DNA of 64,000 nucleotides, from positions 1 through 64,000 of the forward strand of contig JAMXLM010000012.1 of assembly GCA_024280995.1 (NCBI GenBank). The letters are read 5' to 3'. The stretch comes from Candidatus Dormiibacterota bacterium (GTDB taxonomy: Bacteria > Chloroflexota > Dormibacteria > Dormibacterales > Dormibacteraceae). A program made the translations under genes and the position numbers. A model generated the notes under the pieces. That model was not told the origin of the DNA, searched no databases, and saw only the letters and a list, made by a program, of their open reading frames with translations. Positions 39,818-49,656 of this stretch are shown here, piece by piece. Position 1 is the first letter of the stretch; each line of letters opens with the position of its first letter.

Positions 39818-40416
39818 AGAGGAAGGCGCTCGGCGAGCTCCAGGCCGCGTGCCGCGCGTGCCGGGTCTGCGAGGAGCAGGGGATCATCGCCGAGGCACGA
39901 CCGACGTTCGAAGGCGCGTGGGGAGCGCCGTTCTTCATCGTCGGCCAGGCTCCGGGTCCCGCCGAGCGCGAGTCGCGCCGGCCGTTCTCCGGGCGGGCAG
40001 GCAAGGAGCTCGACCGCTGGATGTTGCGGGCGGGCTTTCGCGACCCGATGGAGTTCCGCCGCATGACCTATATCGCGGCTCTGATGCGCTGCTTTCCGGG
40101 CCGCAACAAGTCGAACACCGGCGATCTGCCGCCATCGCCGAGGGGCATCTCCAACTGCGCGCACTGGCTCGACTCGGAGCTGCGTCTGCTGAAACCGAAG
40201 GCCCTGATCCTTGTCGGCCAGATGGCGATCTCTCGCTTCCTCGGCCCGGCGCCCCTCGAGGAGAGAGTGGGGAGGAGCTTCGGCGGCCGGCCGGTGATGA
40301 TCCCGCTGCCGCATCCCTCGGGCCAGAGCCGCTGGCTGAACGACGCCGCAAACCGAGAACGGCTTGCGACCGCGCTCGCCCTGATCGGCGAGCAGCGCGC
40401 AAAATTTGCGCGGTGA
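39814..40416 (+). CDS. Uracil-DNA glycosylase family protein
   Basis: A 200-residue DNA-repair glycosylase of the family 4/5 type. It starts with a cysteine cluster (CRACRVCEEQG) that could bind 4Fe-4S. Motif 1 is IVGQAPGPAERESRRPFSGRAG (in two adjacent pieces), and motif 2 is PLPHPSGQSRW. It removes uracil from DNA. The conserved N-terminal helix KALGELQAACRAC lies before any ATG, GTG or TTG in frame. CTG 39814, overlapping the previous stop as CTGA, is the best start. The YCII gene follows as GTGA. Confidence 0.85.
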   Translation: MKRKALGELQAACRACRVCEEQGIIAEARPTFEGAWGAPFFIVGQAPGPAERESRRPFSGRAGKELDRWMLRAGFRDPMEFRRMTYIAALMRCFPGRNKSNTGDLPPSPRGISNCAHWLDSELRLLKPKALILVGQMAISRFLGPAPLEERVGRSFGGRPVMIPLPHPSGQSRWLNDAANRERLATALALIGEQRAKFAR

Positions 40417-40727
40417 GGTATGTCCTTATCTATTACGGCGGGACGATGCCCGACTCGCCGGCGCAACAGGCGCGGGTGATGAAGCAGTGGACGACGTGGT
40501 TCAACAAGCTGGGGCACGCGATCATCGATCCAGGCAATCCGTTCTCGGGCAAGGTGAGCAAGGTTCGCGCGGACGGTGCCGCCAAAGGCCCGGTCGGCCA
40601 GCGCGCGTCGGGCTACAGCATCATCGAGGCGCCGTCTCTCGACGCAGCGACGAAGCTTGCGAAAAGCTGTCCGGTGATCAAGAGCGGCGCCCAGGTCGCG
40701 GTCTACGAAACGTTCAACGTGATGTAG
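40413..40727 (+). CDS. YCII-related / DGPF-type small protein
   Basis: A 104-residue ferredoxin-like-fold protein. VRYVLIYYGGTMP at the start, then a helix (AQQARVMKQWTTWFNKLG) and the end segment LAKSCPVIKSGAQVAVYE match the YCII/DGPF group. That group includes proteins fused or adjacent to ECF sigma factors and dehalogenase-like enzymes. GTG 40413 overlaps the glycosylase stop. The rsmE gene starts 7 bp downstream. Function unknown. Confidence 0.75.
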   Translation: MRYVLIYYGGTMPDSPAQQARVMKQWTTWFNKLGHAIIDPGNPFSGKVSKVRADGAAKGPVGQRASGYSIIEAPSLDAATKLAKSCPVIKSGAQVAVYETFNVM

Positions 40728-40734
40728 TCGATCC

Positions 40735-41397
40735 TTGCCAGCTTTCTATGGCCGCCGGGAAGGCGACCGCGTCGTCATCGAGGGCGCCGACGCCCGCCAC
40801 CTTGCGCGCTCGCTGCGCGCGCGTCCGGGCGAGACGATCCAGGTCGTCGACCCCGAAGGCTGGATGCTGAGCGTCCGCCTGGCCTCGGTCAGCGACGCGA
40901 GGATCGAAGGCACGGTCGCTTCAGAGCGCGAGCATGCGCCCGAGCCGGCGCGTCACATCGTCGTCGCGATCGCACACCTCCCGTCCAACGCCCTCGAGCT
41001 GGTGCTGTCGCGCTGCACGGAGGTCGGCGCGTCGGCGTTTCACATCGTCCAGGCTCACCGCAGCGTCGCCCGCGGCGCGCGCCAGGAGCGCTGGCAGACG
41101 ATCATCCGGGAGGCCGCGATGCTCGCCGGCCGGATCCGCGTCCCGATAGTCGCGGGGCCTTCGCCTCTCGCCGAGGTGATCGCCGAGCGGCCCAACCCGG
41201 TGATGCTCGTGCGCGGCGCTCCGCAGCCGCTGGCGACGATGCAGCTGGCCCGCGAGGTGACGCTGTTCATCGGCCCGGAGGGCGGATGGACCGACGCCGA
41301 GCTGACGCTGGTGAAGGACCACGCGGGGTTGGGGCCGCGCAACCTGCGCGCGGATACAGCGGCGATCGTCGCCACGGCGCTCGCGGTCAGGACCTAG
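40735..41397 (+). CDS. rsmE: 16S rRNA (uracil1498-N3)-methyltransferase
   Basis: A 220-residue SPOUT methyltransferase that methylates U1498 of 16S rRNA using S-adenosylmethionine. The N-terminal PUA-like part has GADARHLARSLRARPGE. The knot region includes ELVLSRCTEVGASAF and the SAM-binding LFIGPEGGWTDAEL and LRADTAAIVAT. It is slightly shorter than the usual 240 residues. Start TTG 40735. Its stop abuts, without overlap, the stop of convergent arcA. Confidence 0.92.
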   Translation: MPAFYGRREGDRVVIEGADARHLARSLRARPGETIQVVDPEGWMLSVRLASVSDARIEGTVASEREHAPEPARHIVVAIAHLPSNALELVLSRCTEVGASAFHIVQAHRSVARGARQERWQTIIREAAMLAGRIRVPIVAGPSPLAEVIAERPNPVMLVRGAPQPLATMQLAREVTLFIGPEGGWTDAELTLVKDHAGLGPRNLRADTAAIVATALAVRT

Positions 41398-42630
41398 CTA
41401 CACGGGGTCCCGAATGATCGGGCAGGTCATGCAGTGGCCTGCGCCACGGCCACGGCCGAGCTCCGCGCTGCGAATCTCGATTACCTCGACACCGGCTTTG
41501 CGAAGGTCACCGTTCAGCTGCGTGTTCCGGTCGTAGGCCATGACGACCCCCGGCTCCAACGCGACCAGGTTGTTCCCGCTATCCCACTGCTGCCGCTCCG
41601 GGTCGTAGAAAGTGCCGGCTGACTCGACGACTCGCAGGTTTCTAATACCCAGGGCATCGGCGACCACATCGACGAACGGACGCGTCTCTTCGATCACTTC
41701 AACGCCGGGTGCTCGATCGGACGGCACCAGGGTGAACGGGTGAATCCCATCGACGATCGGTGGGTACGACGTGGCGACCTCGCGGTCGGCGAACGTGAAT
41801 ACGGTGTCGAGGTGCATCGCCGCGCGCAGCTTCGGCATGCCGGCCACGATCACTTTCTCCGCGGCGCCGTTCTCGAAGAGTGCCTTTGCCACCTGGCTGA
41901 TCGCCTGGCGCGAGGATCTCTCGCTGTCGCCGATCAGCACGACGCCGTTGCCCGGGACGAGGACATCCCCTCCCTCGAGCGTCGCCTGGCCCCACTCGAG
42001 CTCCGGATCTCCCCACCAGACCGTCGAGCCCTTGTAGCTGGGGTGGAACTCGTATATCGCCTTCTGCAGAAGCGTCTCGTCGTGCCGCGCCGGCCAGTAC
42101 ATCGGGTTCATCGTCAGCCCTTGGTACATCCAGCACGTGGTGTCGCGGGTGAAGATGGTGTTCGGGAGCGGCGGCATCAGGTACTCGTTGACTCCGTGCG
42201 ACTCGCGGGTCAGGGCGAAGTAGCCCGGCCGCAGGTCCTTTGGCAGATCGCGAGTCGACAGCCCTCCGATGAGGAACCGGGTCAGTTCCTTGCTGCCGAG
42301 GTCGGCGAGGAAGGACCGAACCTCCTCCACCAGCCCCAACCCGACTTCGTTCGCGGTGACCTTGCGGTCGAGAAGCCACGATCTGGCATCGGGAATGTCC
42401 ATGGTCTCGGCAAGCAGCTCGTGCAGCTCGACGACCTCGGTACCGCGCTCGCTCATCTTCCGCACGAAGTCGGCGTGATCCTTGATCCCTTGCTCGACCC
42501 ACATGATGTCGTCGAAGAGAAAGTCGTTTCTGCTGCTGGGAGTAAGCCTTTCGTGTGCCAGCCCTGGTGCGCATACGAGCACCTTGCGCAGCTTCCCGAC
42601 CTCCGAGTACACGCCGTAGTCGTTGGGCAT
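41398..42630 (-). CDS. arcA: Arginine deiminase
   Basis: A 410-residue enzyme hydrolysing arginine to citrulline and ammonia. Visible residues include [23 protein letters not shown] (active-site His and Asp) and the C-terminal [10 protein letters not shown] with the nucleophilic cysteine. [20 protein letters not shown] matches the conserved substrate loop. ATG 42630 is preceded by GAGGAG. The arcD-type transporter ends 11 bp upstream. Ornithine carbamoyltransferase and carbamate kinase are not in this window, so ATP recovery from citrulline must depend on genes elsewhere. Confidence 0.96.
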   Translation of the reverse strand: MPNDYGVYSEVGKLRKVLVCAPGLAHERLTPSSRNDFLFDDIMWVEQGIKDHADFVRKMSERGTEVVELHELLAETMDIPDARSWLLDRKVTANEVGLGLVEEVRSFLADLGSKELTRFLIGGLSTRDLPKDLRPGYFALTRESHGVNEYLMPPLPNTIFTRDTTCWMYQGLTMNPMYWPARHDETLLQKAIYEFHPSYKGSTVWWGDPELEWGQATLEGGDVLVPGNGVVLIGDSERSSRQAISQVAKALFENGAAEKVIVAGMPKLRAAMHLDTVFTFADREVATSYPPIVDGIHPFTLVPSDRAPGVEVIEETRPFVDVVADALGIRNLRVVESAGTFYDPERQQWDSGNNLVALEPGVVMAYDRNTQLNGDLRKAGVEVIEIRSAELGRGRGAGHCMTCPIIRDPV

Positions 42631-42641
42631 GGTCTTGCTCC

Positions 42642-44114
42642 TCAGATCGAGACTGCGCCGGTGGCGAGCGCCACCACCCCGGCAATTCCGGCGAGCACGA
42701 GCAGCGCGCAAAGCACCGCCTCGTATGTGCGAAACATCCGCTGGCCGGCCTCGCGGCGCGCCCATACGTAAAGGACGGTTCCGGAGGCGTAGATGATGGC
42801 GGCGAAGAGGATGAACTTCACCCCCGCGGTGTAGACCAGGAACAACGTGAAGATCGTGGCGAGCGCGGCCACGATCATGTGCCCGGCTATCGATCGGCCG
42901 TCCGCATACGCCTCCCTCGTCACCGTCAGCTTGAGCGCGAAGGCGGCCGCGAGCAGATACGGGAACAGGTTGAGGCTGGTGGTGAGGTCGAGCAAGAAGT
43001 TGAACGCATCGTCTGAGAACAGCGTGACGATCAGGAAAACCTGGACCGCCGCGCTCGTCATGATCAGCGCCGCGATCGGCACCCCGACCTTGTTCTCACG
43101 GGCGAGGAACCTTGGCATATCTCGATCCGTCGCAGGTATGAAGAGGACCTCAGCGGCCATCAACGTCCACGCCAGGTACGCGCCGAGAATCGAGACGATG
43201 AGGCCGACGCCGATGAAGGCGGATCCCCACGCGCCGACGACGTGCTCCATAACGGTTCCCATCGAGGGCTGCCGCGCGATCTCGAGCTGATCGCGGGGAA
43301 GCACGCCGAAGGAGACCAGGGTCACCGCGGCAAAGACGCACAGCACGCTGAGGAAGCCGATGACGGTGGCACGCCCGACGTCCTCGCGGCGCTTCGCGTA
43401 GCGCGAGTAGACGGTCGCTCCCTCGATGCCCAGGAAGACGAACGTGGTGATGAGCATCGTCGCCCTGACCTGCGAGAACAGCGTTCCAAACGATGGCGTC
43501 TCGCCGCCCCAAAGGTTGAGCCGGAACTCACCGTTGCTGAATCCGATGGCGGCCACGCCGACGATCAGGATGAAGATGACGATCGGCACCAGCTTCGCGA
43601 CGGTGACGATGCGGTTGATGGCCGTCGCCTCCTTCACGCCGCGTGCGATCCCAAAGGCGAACAGCCAGACGAAGACGGTCGACAGGCCGACCGCCAATAT
43701 CGTGTCCCCCTTACCGAATCCAGGGAACACCCGGCCGACGGTGGTCATGATGAACACCCAGTAGAAGGTGTTGCCTGCGGCCGCGCTCGCCCAGTAGCCG
43801 AACGCGGAGTTGAACCCCACGTAGTCACCGAAGCCCGCTTTCGCGTAGGCGAAGATGCCGGCGTTGAGGTTGGGCTTCAGCACAGCGAGGTTCTGGAAGA
43901 CGAAGGCGAGCATGAGCATCCCGGTTCCGGCGACGATCCAGGCCGCGATTGCGCCATAGACGCCGGTCGCGACGCCGAACCTTGCGGGCAGCGAGAAGAC
44001 CCCGGCGCCGACCATCGAACCCACGACCATCGCGGTCAGGGTCGGCACACTCACCTTGGCCGGTGCGCTTGCTGGCTCCCCTTCGCCGGCCCTCGCAGCT
44101 TCGAGTGTTGCCAT
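42642..44114 (-). CDS. arcD: Arginine:ornithine antiporter (APC family)
   Basis: A 490-residue membrane transporter with about 12-13 hydrophobic helices. The first helix carries [15 protein letters not shown], the APC substrate-backbone motif. [22 protein letters not shown] and [21 protein letters not shown] are typical of the basic-amino-acid antiporter branch that includes ArcD and YdgI. It exchanges external arginine for internal ornithine (or citrulline). Its placement directly before arcA supports this role. The start is ATG 44114 after GGGGGCGAG. Confidence 0.9.
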   Translation of the reverse strand: MATLEAARAGEGEPASAPAKVSVPTLTAMVVGSMVGAGVFSLPARFGVATGVYGAIAAWIVAGTGMLMLAFVFQNLAVLKPNLNAGIFAYAKAGFGDYVGFNSAFGYWASAAAGNTFYWVFIMTTVGRVFPGFGKGDTILAVGLSTVFVWLFAFGIARGVKEATAINRIVTVAKLVPIVIFILIVGVAAIGFSNGEFRLNLWGGETPSFGTLFSQVRATMLITTFVFLGIEGATVYSRYAKRREDVGRATVIGFLSVLCVFAAVTLVSFGVLPRDQLEIARQPSMGTVMEHVVGAWGSAFIGVGLIVSILGAYLAWTLMAAEVLFIPATDRDMPRFLARENKVGVPIAALIMTSAAVQVFLIVTLFSDDAFNFLLDLTTSLNLFPYLLAAAFALKLTVTREAYADGRSIAGHMIVAALATIFTLFLVYTAGVKFILFAAIIYASGTVLYVWARREAGQRMFRTYEAVLCALLVLAGIAGVVALATGAVSI

Positions 44115-44301
44115 CTCGCCCCCACGGCCGCCACCGGAGTGGGCGGCTGCCGACGATTCTAGCCGTGAGTTGATCCGCTGTCGATTAACGGTTGCTTAGC
44201 AACGGTTAAACGGACTGTGAAGGGGGTTTGGGGTAGGGCTTGGTTGCCTGTCAGGCGGCATCTGGCGGGATGGTTTCGAATATAAATAGCCTCGCTGACC
44301 C
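44115..44301. promoter_or_regulatory. Upstream part of the divergent arcD / HNH intergenic region
   Basis: This 187-bp stretch contains a direct repeat AACGGTT (twice around 44186-44206, in a near-palindromic setting) and a short GCCTGTCAGGC hairpin. It probably holds the leftward arcD promoter; no consensus pair is clear. Confidence 0.35.
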
Positions 44302-44330
44302 TTGACATATGAACGTTTGTTTGATATGAT
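44302..44330 (+). promoter_or_regulatory. Sigma-70-type promoter with LexA-like site, HNH gene
   Basis: TTGACA (44302-44307), 17-bp spacer, TATGAT (44325-44330). Transcription would start about at GTG 44337, giving a leaderless mRNA. GAACGTTTGTTT (44311-44322) within the spacer matches the SOS box GAAC-N4-GTTC at all but the last base. Confidence 0.75.
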
Positions 44331-44336
44331 TCCAAT

Positions 44337-45434
44337 GTGGTTCAGCTCCAGCCTCAGGTCGCCGACTACGGCTCCCTCCTGCAAGCCTTGAGCCACGCCA
44401 TTGACAACATGCAGCTCGAGTTCTCCCGCGCCGCCGTCCTCTTCGCCGAGAGCAGCCAGTGGGAGGAGGAGGGCTTCAACACTCCCGCCGACTGGATCCG
44501 CATCAACTGCCACATGAACTCCAACGCGGTCTGGAACGCGCTCCAGGTCGGCGAGCAGCAGGACAAGCTGGCCGCGAGCCTGGCGGCGATGAAGGAGTGG
44601 GAGATCGGTTTTGCGCACCTGGCGACGATGGCCAACACCGCCGACAAGGTGAAGGGCTTCGAGGAGTCGGCCCTGCTGCCGATGGCCAGGGAGCACTCGC
44701 CGGGCAAGTTCTTCCACAAGGTCCGCCACTACCGGCACGCGCTCGACGCCCAGGGCTACAACCGGGAGCAGGAGGAGCTGCAGGAGCAGCGCTACCTGCG
44801 CCTGAATACCGCCGAGGACGGCTGTCTCCTGGTCAGCGGCCTGCTCGACCCGGTGCGCGGCGCCGAGGTCCGTGGCGCGCTGGAGCCGCTGGCTCAGCCC
44901 ATGGGCGAGCACGACCACCGCACCCGGGATCAGCGCATGGCAGATGCACTGCACGAGCGCGTCACGGCTGGAGCGAAGACCAACCTACAGGTGACAACGA
45001 CCATGGAGACGCTGAAGGCAGCTGCGGGTGCTGCGGGCGGCGAGATGGAGTTCTCGCTCCCGCTCTCGCAAGAGAGCGTGCGGCGCGTCGCCTGCGACTG
45101 CAGCGTGACCCGGGTCTTGCTCAGCCAGGAGTCGCTGGTCATCGACGTCGGACGTTCCAAGCGGCTGGTCGACGGGGCGCTGCGCAAGGCGCTGGCAGTG
45201 CGAGACAAGCAATGCCGGTGGCCGGGCTGCGAACGCCCGGCGTCATGGTGCGACGGGCATCACCTGGTGCACTGGGTGGATGGCGGCGAGACCAGCCTCG
45301 AGAACTGCGTCCTCCTTTGCAAGCGCCATCACCGGATGGTGCACGAGGGCGGGTGGAAGTTGATCAGGGCAGAAGGCAAGATCGTCTCGATCGCGCCAAC
45401 CGTCACGTTCGGACTTGCGAGAGGACCGGACTAG
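44337..45434 (+). CDS. DUF222 (13E12-type) protein with C-terminal HNH endonuclease domain
   Basis: A 365-residue protein. Residues about 10-280 are the helical DUF222/13E12 region (NTPADWIRINCHM, KFFHKVRHYRHA, DPVRGAEVRGALEPL). The HNH nuclease (about 290-345) has CRWPGCERPASWCDGHHLVHW, with two zinc cysteine pairs and NCVLLCKRHHRMVHEGGW (each read in shorter pieces). Such proteins are abundant in Actinobacteria, and some in Mycobacterium are LexA-regulated. The biological role is not established. A consensus promoter containing a LexA-like site ends 6 bases before GTG 44337. Confidence 0.9.
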   Translation: MVQLQPQVADYGSLLQALSHAIDNMQLEFSRAAVLFAESSQWEEEGFNTPADWIRINCHMNSNAVWNALQVGEQQDKLAASLAAMKEWEIGFAHLATMANTADKVKGFEESALLPMAREHSPGKFFHKVRHYRHALDAQGYNREQEELQEQRYLRLNTAEDGCLLVSGLLDPVRGAEVRGALEPLAQPMGEHDHRTRDQRMADALHERVTAGAKTNLQVTTTMETLKAAAGAAGGEMEFSLPLSQESVRRVACDCSVTRVLLSQESLVIDVGRSKRLVDGALRKALAVRDKQCRWPGCERPASWCDGHHLVHWVDGGETSLENCVLLCKRHHRMVHEGGWKLIRAEGKIVSIAPTVTFGLARGPD

Positions 45435-45775
45435 GGTTTCGTCGCGCGGACGGTCATGATCTCGCCGCGGATGGCCACGACCGAGAACACGACAAACCCC
45501 ACAGCGCCGAGCGCAAACAGTGCGATCCCAACGGTGATCGAGGATTCCGCCTCGCCGAACCCGGCGAAGAGCAGCCCGATGGCGATCACGAGCAGCGCGT
45601 AGACGCGGAATCCGGCCAGCGAGGCCGCGTACCCGGGCGGCAGCGAGCCCAGGTAGCGCGAGGTCAGGTTGCGCATCACGAAGGCGCCGGCCCCGAGCAG
45701 GTTCAGTACGAGCACCAGTCCGATCAGCACGATCAGCCCGCCGATGATGAGGGTCGCGCTCACGATCCCTAGCAT
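45431..45775 (-). CDS. Small membrane protein of unknown function
   Basis: A 114-residue protein with three hydrophobic helices: about 5-32 ([20 protein letters not shown]), 55-72 ([14 protein letters not shown]) and 78-100. There is no signal peptide cleavage site and no family motif. Its start, ATG 45775, is only 8 bp from the divergent lepA start. Its stop interlocks with that of the HNH gene (CTAG, 45431-45434). Confidence 0.65.
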   Translation of the reverse strand: MLGIVSATLIIGGLIVLIGLVLVLNLLGAGAFVMRNLTSRYLGSLPPGYAASLAGFRVYALLVIAIGLLFAGFGEAESSITVGIALFALGAVGFVVFSVVAIRGEIMTVRATKP

Positions 45776-45783
45776 TTTCAGCG

Positions 45784-47592
45784 ATGGCGGTTGCGACCAA
45801 GCAGGCGTTGGTGCGGAACTTCTGCATCATCGCCCACATCGACCACGGCAAATCGACGCTGGCCGACCGGCTGCTCGAACGCACCGGCGCGATCAGCCAG
45901 CGCGACATGCAGGACCAGGTCCTCGACACGATGGACCTGGAGCGCGAGCGCGGCATCACCATCAAGCTCCAGGCCGTCCGCATGACGTATCCCGCCGGCG
46001 ACGGCCAGAGCTACGAGCTCAACCTCATCGACACTCCGGGCCACGTCGACTTCGCGTACGAGGTCTCGCGCTCGCTCGCCGCGTGCGAGGGCGCCATCCT
46101 GGTCGTCGACGCGGCCCAGGGGATCGAGGCGCAGACGCTCGCCAACCTCTACCAGGCGGTCGAGGCGGGGCTGACGATCGTCCCGGTCGTCAACAAGATC
46201 GACCTCGACGCCGCCCAGCCCGAGATGGTGGCCGAGGAGATCTCCGACGTCACCGGCATCGCGCGTGACCAGGTGATCTTCGCTTCGGCGAAGCTTGGCC
46301 TCGGAACCGACGACATCCTGGAAGCCGTCGTGAACCGTGTGCCGCCGCCACGCGGTGATCCCTCAAAGCCGCTTCGCGCGCTGATCTTCGACTCCCACTA
46401 CGACACCTACCGCGGTGTCATCACCTACGTGCGGGTCGTCGACGGCGAGATCTTGCCCCGGACCAGGATCCGGATGATGAACACCGACAAGGTCCACGAG
46501 GTCGACGAGGTCGGCTGGTTCGCGCCGCGACCCCGGCCCGCGGAAAAGCTGAGCGCGGGCGAGGTCGGTTACGTGACCGCGGCGATCAAGAACGTCGTCG
46601 ACGCGCGCGTCGGAGACACCATCACGACCGCCGAACATGGCGCGACCGCGCCGCTGCCCGGCTACCGGCGGGTCAAGCCGATGGTGTTCGCCGGCCTTTT
46701 CCCGACCGACTCCGACCAGTTCGCCGACCTCAAAGAAGCGCTCGAGAAGCTGCAGCTCAACGACGCCGCTCTGTCCTACGAGCCGGAGAACTCGGCCGCG
46801 CTCGGCTTCGGCTTCCGCTGTGGATTCCTGGGCTTGCTCCACCTGGAGATCGTCCAGGAGCGCCTCGAGCGGGAGTTCGAGCTCGACCTCATCACCACCG
46901 CGCCGACCGTGGAGTACCAGGTGATGCTGAAACGCGGCGACGTCGTCGACGTCGACAACCCGGCGCTCTTGCCCGATCCGACGACGATCGAGTCGGTCTC
47001 GGAGCCGTTCGTGAAGCTGTCCATCATCGTGCCGTCTTCATTCGTCGGTCCGATGATGGAGCTCTGCCAGGAGCGGCGTGGTCAGTTCAAGCACCTCGAG
47101 CACCGGCCCGGCGACCGCGTGGTCCTCGAGTACGAGATCCCGCTCGGCGAGATCATCCACGACTTCTACGACCAGCTGAAGTCGCGCTCCAAGGGCTACG
47201 CTTCGATGGACTACGAGATGATCGGCTTCCGCGAGGGCGACCTCGTGAAGGTCGACATCCTCGTCGCGGGCGAGCCGGTCGACGCCCTGTCGGTCATCTC
47301 CCACCGCTCGAAGTCCCAGGCCCAGGGCCGGCGCCTCGCGGAGAAGTTGAAAGCGATCATCCCCCGACAGCTCTACGAGGTCCCGATCCAGGCTGCTATT
47401 GGCGGTAAGGTGATCGCCCGCGAGACGATACCTGCGATGCGCAAGGACGTTCTAGCCAAGTGCTACGGCGGCGACGTGACGCGAAAACGCAAACTCCTGG
47501 AGAAGCAGAAGGAAGGCAAGCGAAGGATGAAAAGGGTGGGGTCGGTCGAGATCCCGCAAGAGGCATTCATGGCGGTGCTGAAGCTTGATTAA
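45784..47592 (+). CDS. lepA: Elongation factor 4 (ribosomal back-translocase)
   Basis: A 602-residue translational GTPase. G1 is [15 protein letters not shown], the switch I region is [13 protein letters not shown]3 is DTPGHVDF and G4 is NKID. Domains II, III and V follow, and the LepA-specific C-terminal domain has [18 protein letters not shown] and [20 protein letters not shown] (the lysine-rich LepA signature). It acts on stalled or mistranslocated ribosomes. The length is normal. The 3' end overlaps the following lipoprotein gene by 8 bp. Confidence 0.98.
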   Translation: MAVATKQALVRNFCIIAHIDHGKSTLADRLLERTGAISQRDMQDQVLDTMDLERERGITIKLQAVRMTYPAGDGQSYELNLIDTPGHVDFAYEVSRSLAACEGAILVVDAAQGIEAQTLANLYQAVEAGLTIVPVVNKIDLDAAQPEMVAEEISDVTGIARDQVIFASAKLGLGTDDILEAVVNRVPPPRGDPSKPLRALIFDSHYDTYRGVITYVRVVDGEILPRTRIRMMNTDKVHEVDEVGWFAPRPRPAEKLSAGEVGYVTAAIKNVVDARVGDTITTAEHGATAPLPGYRRVKPMVFAGLFPTDSDQFADLKEALEKLQLNDAALSYEPENSAALGFGFRCGFLGLLHLEIVQERLEREFELDLITTAPTVEYQVMLKRGDVVDVDNPALLPDPTTIESVSEPFVKLSIIVPSSFVGPMMELCQERRGQFKHLEHRPGDRVVLEYEIPLGEIIHDFYDQLKSRSKGYASMDYEMIGFREGDLVKVDILVAGEPVDALSVISHRSKSQAQGRRLAEKLKAIIPRQLYEVPIQAAIGGKVIARETIPAMRKDVLAKCYGGDVTRKRKLLEKQKEGKRRMKRVGSVEIPQEAFMAVLKLD

Positions 47593-48646
47593 GGCCGGCC
47601 GCGCGCTCGGCCTTGTCGTGCTCGGCGCGGTCCTCGCGGCATGCGCGTCGATCGGGGGGAGTACCTTCAACGGGAAGCCGGCCGACCTCTGGTCGGTCAT
47701 CCCAAGCCAGGCGGCCGTCCGAAGCGTGATGGGCGACACCAATTGGTACGCGGGCCCGCCGACGTTCCAGGTCCTGCCCCTGGACGCGGCCACCACGCCG
47801 CCGACCGAGAAGTTCGGCATCAACCAGATGTACGAGCACCTCGGCAGCGACGAGCAGCTCCTGGCCCGCTACACCGTGTACGACAAGGTTTCCTCGGCGA
47901 CGACCGCGATGACCGACGCCCAAACGATCTTCGGTCAGTCCGCCGCGACGTCGCCAAAGGTCGGAGACCAGACTCTCTATTACCTGACGTTCAGCGGCGG
48001 CGGTGCGCCGTACGTCACGCGGACATTCGTGCGGGTCGGCCAGATCGTCCTCGAGCTGTTGTGGTCGAAAAAGGACTCACAGGTCACGACCCAGCAGCTG
48101 GGCAACCACGCCAAGCTCTTCGCCGATCCACTGCGGAATCTGAGCAAGGCCCACGCCGAACAGACCAAGGTCGACCCGAGCCAGCTCCCACCGGCAGGTC
48201 TAGACATCACCCCGCTCGGCGCGGCGAACCTTCCCCTGGAGAGCTTCGTTGTGATGATCAGCGCCGCCATCCCCGGGCCGCTGCTGACCGACATCCAGGG
48301 AATGGGGGCCACGAGCTTCACCTACGGGGACTACGCGCTGAACCTCGACACGCACATGGAGGTGCAGACGGCGGCGTTGAAATTCGCGTCGCCGACGGCG
48401 GCCGCGAGCTTCGCCGCGGCCCTCTCGCCGACTCCGCCCGACTCCAACGGGATCGGCTCGGGATACATCAAGACGGGTGGCACCCCTGCCGCCGGCCTGT
48501 ATCAATATGTCTTCGACTCGGGCTCGTACGCGGTGCTCTTGATCTGCAAGGCAAGCCTCGAGGGCGAAGCCGCCACCCGCGAGTGCGAGGAGCCGATGGA
48601 GAGAACTGCTATCGCCTGGAAGGGAACGCTGGGCACCGCCGGCTAG
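47585..48646 (+). CDS. Predicted lipoprotein of unknown function
   Basis: A 353-residue exported lipoprotein with signal peptide 1-19 and lipobox VLAAC. The mature part is mixed alpha/beta without recognised motifs. Two halves of similar length each contain a YxLxF-type strand segment ([22 protein letters not shown]), so an internal duplication is possible. Two C-terminal cysteines (near residues 319 and 332) may form a disulfide. Start TTG 47585 overlaps the lepA stop. The stop interlocks with the convergent epimerase gene (CTAG). Confidence 0.7.
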   Translation: MIKAGRALGLVVLGAVLAACASIGGSTFNGKPADLWSVIPSQAAVRSVMGDTNWYAGPPTFQVLPLDAATTPPTEKFGINQMYEHLGSDEQLLARYTVYDKVSSATTAMTDAQTIFGQSAATSPKVGDQTLYYLTFSGGGAPYVTRTFVRVGQIVLELLWSKKDSQVTTQQLGNHAKLFADPLRNLSKAHAEQTKVDPSQLPPAGLDITPLGAANLPLESFVVMISAAIPGPLLTDIQGMGATSFTYGDYALNLDTHMEVQTAALKFASPTAAASFAAALSPTPPDSNGIGSGYIKTGGTPAAGLYQYVFDSGSYAVLLICKASLEGEAATRECEEPMERTAIAWKGTLGTAG

Positions 48647-49632
48647 AGCGGCGACACCTCCGGCCTTCTCGCCGACGCGGCGAGGAACCATTCCCACTGC
48701 TTCGCCAATCCCTCGCGCAGTGAAACGCGCGGCTCCCATCCCAACCGGTCCCGCGCGACGTTGATCGATGCGCCCGTGTGCCGCGGGTCGCCGAGAGCCG
48801 CCGGCATGTACTTGCGCCGGGGCTCGATACCGCTGATCTCCGCCAGCGTGTCCAGGACGCGGTTGACGGATACCCTGCTTCCGCCGCCGAGGTTCACGAC
48901 CTGGCCGACGACGTCGGCCGACGCGGCCTTCACCGTCCCGTCGACGGCGTCGGAGACGAATGTGAACTCGCGCGTCTGCTCGCCGTCGCCGTAGATCTCG
49001 ATCTCGTTACCGTCCGCGAGCGCCTCCATGAAGCGGCAGAACGCCATGTCGGGACGCTGGCGCGGACCGTAGACGGTGAAGTAACGGAGGGACGTGGCGG
49101 GAATGCCGAAGTTGCGCATGTACACGAACGTCAGATGCTCTGCGGCGAGCTTGGTCATGCCGTACGGCGAAACGGGGCGGGGAAGGGCGGTCTCTTTCGT
49201 GGGGAACATCTCCGCGTCGCCGTACACCGACGAGCTCGACGCAAAAACCAGCCGCTTGACCGGGTGCTCGCGCAGAGCTTCGAGCAGCCGCTGCGTCGCC
49301 ACTATGTTGTCCTGGACGTACTGGTCGAAGTGGTCGCCCCAGCTCGGCCTCACGCCAGGCTGGCCCGCCAGGTGAAACACAACCGCCGCGCCGCGAATCG
49401 CCCGGGCAACGTCGCCGTCCACGAGGTCGAGCTCGACGAGCCTGAAGCCGGACTGCTCGCGAGCAGACTCCAGGTTCTGCTTCTTGCGCGCCCGCTCGTA
49501 GTAGTCGCTGAACGAGTCGATGCCGACCACCTCGTGGCCCATCCCGAGGAGGCGGTCGCACAGGTGCGAGCCGACGAAACCCGCGGCGCCGGTCACAACC
49601 ACCCGAGTCGGGGAGTCCAGCATCGCGAACAA
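48643..49632 (-). CDS. NAD-dependent epimerase/dehydratase (nucleotide-sugar type)
   Basis: A 329-residue extended short-chain dehydrogenase. The NAD motif is VTGAAGFVGSHLCDRL, the catalytic set is SSSSVYG and SPYGMTK (YxxxK), and FTVYGPRQRPDMAF gives the sugar-binding part. It is close in pattern to UDP-glucose 4-epimerases and UDP-glucuronate epimerases; the exact sugar is not determined. Either ATG 49632 or ATG 49623 can be the start. It probably supplies sugars for surface polysaccharide. It is transcribed alone, divergent from ybaK. Confidence 0.88.
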   Translation of the reverse strand: MFAMLDSPTRVVVTGAAGFVGSHLCDRLLGMGHEVVGIDSFSDYYERARKKQNLESAREQSGFRLVELDLVDGDVARAIRGAAVVFHLAGQPGVRPSWGDHFDQYVQDNIVATQRLLEALREHPVKRLVFASSSSVYGDAEMFPTKETALPRPVSPYGMTKLAAEHLTFVYMRNFGIPATSLRYFTVYGPRQRPDMAFCRFMEALADGNEIEIYGDGEQTREFTFVSDAVDGTVKAASADVVGQVVNLGGGSRVSVNRVLDTLAEISGIEPRRKYMPAALGDPRHTGASINVARDRLGWEPRVSLREGLAKQWEWFLAASARRPEVSPL

Positions 49633-49656
49633 GACTACCTATCGTTGTGTGGTGCC

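Noticed and set aside
44270-44295. Arginine-repressor (ARG) box near GAATATAAATAG upstream of arcD.
   Set aside because: Only one half resembles the box; the second half does not match, and the site is nearer the HNH promoter than the arcD start.
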